Source: Planctomycetaceae bacterium (GTDB taxonomy: Bacteria > Planctomycetota > Planctomycetia > Pirellulales > Pirellulaceae). Taken from it: a stretch of DNA of 14,065 nucleotides. The notes under the pieces were generated by a model, which had not been told where the DNA came from, made no database searches, and saw only the letters and a program-made list of their open reading frames with translations. Of this stretch, positions 13,041 through 14,065 are shown one piece after another. Position 1 is the first letter of the stretch. Each line of letters starts with the position of its first letter. The translations under genes and the position numbers were made by a program. The stretch covers positions 1 through 14,065 of the forward strand of contig JAHEAM010000037.1 in assembly GCA_024642765.1 (NCBI GenBank). The letters run 5' to 3'.

Positions 13041-14065
13041 ATGAAAAAAGAAATGTTAATCAACGCGATGCAATCGGAAGAATGCCGAATTGCGATCGTC
13101 GAAGATGGCCGACTTGAGGAACTCTATACAGAACGAGCCAGTCAAGATAATTATGTTGGCAACATCTACAAAGGAAAAATTGTAAACCTCGAACCCAGTA
13201 TCCAAGCCGCTTTTGTCGATTTTGGTGTTGGCAGAAATGGTTTCTTGCACATTAGCGACGTCGAACCTAGCTACTACCGACAGGGTGGCTACGATCCCGA
13301 TGAGATGGCCGCCCAAGAAGAACGCGAACGACGCAATTCGCCGAACCGCCGACGTGGTCCGGACTTTGGTGGCTTTCGCCCACGCGTCAAACCGCCAATC
13401 CAAGAACTCTTCCAACGCGGAGACGAAGTCCTCGTGCAGGTCATCAAGGAAGGCATCGGCAACAAAGGCCCAACACTTTCCACCTACATCTCGATTCCTG
13501 GTCGGTATTTGGTCTTAATGCCGGCTTTGGGGCGCGTCGGCGTATCCCGAAAAATTGAGGACGAAGTCGAACGACGTCGTTTGAAAGAATACTTGCACGA
13601 ATTGAAACCGCCAAAGGGACTGGGCTTTATCGTGCGAACCGCCGGAGCAGGTAGAAGCCGACGCGAGTTGTCTCGCGACCTCGCCTATTTGTTACGACTT
13701 TGGAAATCGATTGTGCGCCGAATCACGAACACTCAAGCTCCCGTCGCAATCTTCGAGGAAAGCGATATCATCATTCGCACGATTCGCGACATCGTTACCG
13801 CTGATATTGATAGCATCGTGATCGATGGCGAAGAGGCCTACAATCGCGCCAAGGAATTCCTCAAACTTGTAATGCCACGTCAGGCAAATTGCCTACAACA
13901 CTACACCGGAAAAGATCCGATCTTCCACAAGTACAAATTGGAAGACGAGATCGCGAGCATTCATCGACGCGAGGTAAAACTTCCGGAAGGCGGCTCAATC
14001 GTGATCGATCAAACGGAGGCTCTGGTGGCGATCGACGTGAACAGCGGTACTTTTCGAACAGACGG
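13041..14065 (+). CDS. rne: Rne/Rng-family ribonuclease (RNase E/G), 3' end missing
   Basis: The visible 341 residues are the N-terminal catalytic half of an RNase E/G, an endonuclease that cuts single-stranded AU-rich RNA with a 5' monophosphate preference. Residues about 1-35 give the typical start (MKKEMLIN, then EECRIAIVEDGRLEELYTER). An S1 domain follows (YVGNIYKGKIVNLEPSIQAA at 38-57, FVDFGVGRNGFLHISDVEP at 58-76), interrupted by a charged Arg/Gly/Pro-rich insert at about 77-122. The 5'-sensor and RNase H-like parts follow, and the DNase I-like domain begins with the metal-binding aspartate D332 in VAIDVNSG, the counterpart of E. coli D303. The second metal aspartate and the zinc-link cysteines lie past the window edge. 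I chose ATG 13041 by family fit, although the frame stays open upstream to a stop at 12768 and contains an ATG at 12795. No Shine-Dalgarno motif is seen. Confidence 0.93.
   Translation, partial: MKKEMLINAMQSEECRIAIVEDGRLEELYTERASQDNYVGNIYKGKIVNLEPSIQAAFVDFGVGRNGFLHISDVEPSYYRQGGYDPDEMAAQEERERRNSPNRRRGPDFGGFRPRVKPPIQELFQRGDEVLVQVIKEGIGNKGPTLSTYISIPGRYLVLMPALGRVGVSRKIEDEVERRRLKEYLHELKPPKGLGFIVRTAGAGRSRRELSRDLAYLLRLWKSIVRRITNTQAPVAIFEESDIIIRTIRDIVTADIDSIVIDGEEAYNRAKEFLKLVMPRQANCLQHYTGKDPIFHKYKLEDEIASIHRREVKLPEGGSIVIDQTEALVAIDVNSGTFRTD

Noticed and set aside
12614..13117. Plus-strand frame of 167 codons running into rne
   Set aside because: It overlaps the conserved rne start by 77 bases in another frame, and its Ser/Arg/His/Cys-rich translation has no hydrophobic core or motif.

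Overview
This window most likely comes from a member of the Planctomycetota, probably a Pirellulales-like lineage. I infer this from gene content and protein style: a TlpA-like redoxin behind SH3/LSm-like segments, a Rne/Rng RNase with an Arg/Gly/Pro-rich insert in its S1 domain, several long intergenic gaps, and Shine-Dalgarno motifs in front of only a few genes. No database search was possible, so the taxonomy is an inference. Apart from one secreted orphan protein, the genes belong to well-known families. I see no CRISPR array, transposase, integrase, tRNA or rRNA.

Layout. (1) Positions 3-986 hold the 3' part of a redoxin-domain protein. A 514-base gap follows, carrying a promoter-like pair of hexamers with a perfect 12-bp palindrome just downstream of the predicted start point, identical to the core of the ideal symmetric lac operator. 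The gap leads to a secreted, low-complexity protein of unknown function (1501-2358). (2) On the minus strand lie yedK (SRAP abasic-site crosslinking protein, 7200-6505) and then a 1300-residue lysophospholipid transporter/acyltransferase/acyl-ACP synthetase fusion (6348-2446), which converges on the orphan gene. (3) From 7336 rightward everything is on the plus strand: epmA (EF-P lysylation), aroB (shikimate pathway), dprA (DNA uptake/recombination), then a compact hpf-ptsN-HPr group (ribosome hibernation plus nitrogen-type PTS). After a 638-base gap rich in inverted repeats comes the 5' part of a Rne/Rng ribonuclease, cut by the window end.

How the parts relate. yedK and epmA are divergent and share a 135-base control region with a perfect TATAAT on the yedK strand. 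hpf-ptsN-HPr echoes the proteobacterial rpoN-hpf-ptsN-rapZ-ptsO locus but lacks rpoN, rapZ and Enzyme I here. hpf and ptsN have good Shine-Dalgarno motifs; the motif before hpf points to GTG 11155 rather than the upstream ATG. The other genes show no convincing Shine-Dalgarno motif.

The most interesting non-coding signals are the lac-operator-like palindrome (1387-1398), a 14-bp perfect palindrome just before aroB (8444-8457), and the structured HPr-rne gap with a terminator-like hairpin at 12801-12828. I did not find clear evidence of a wholly new multi-gene system.
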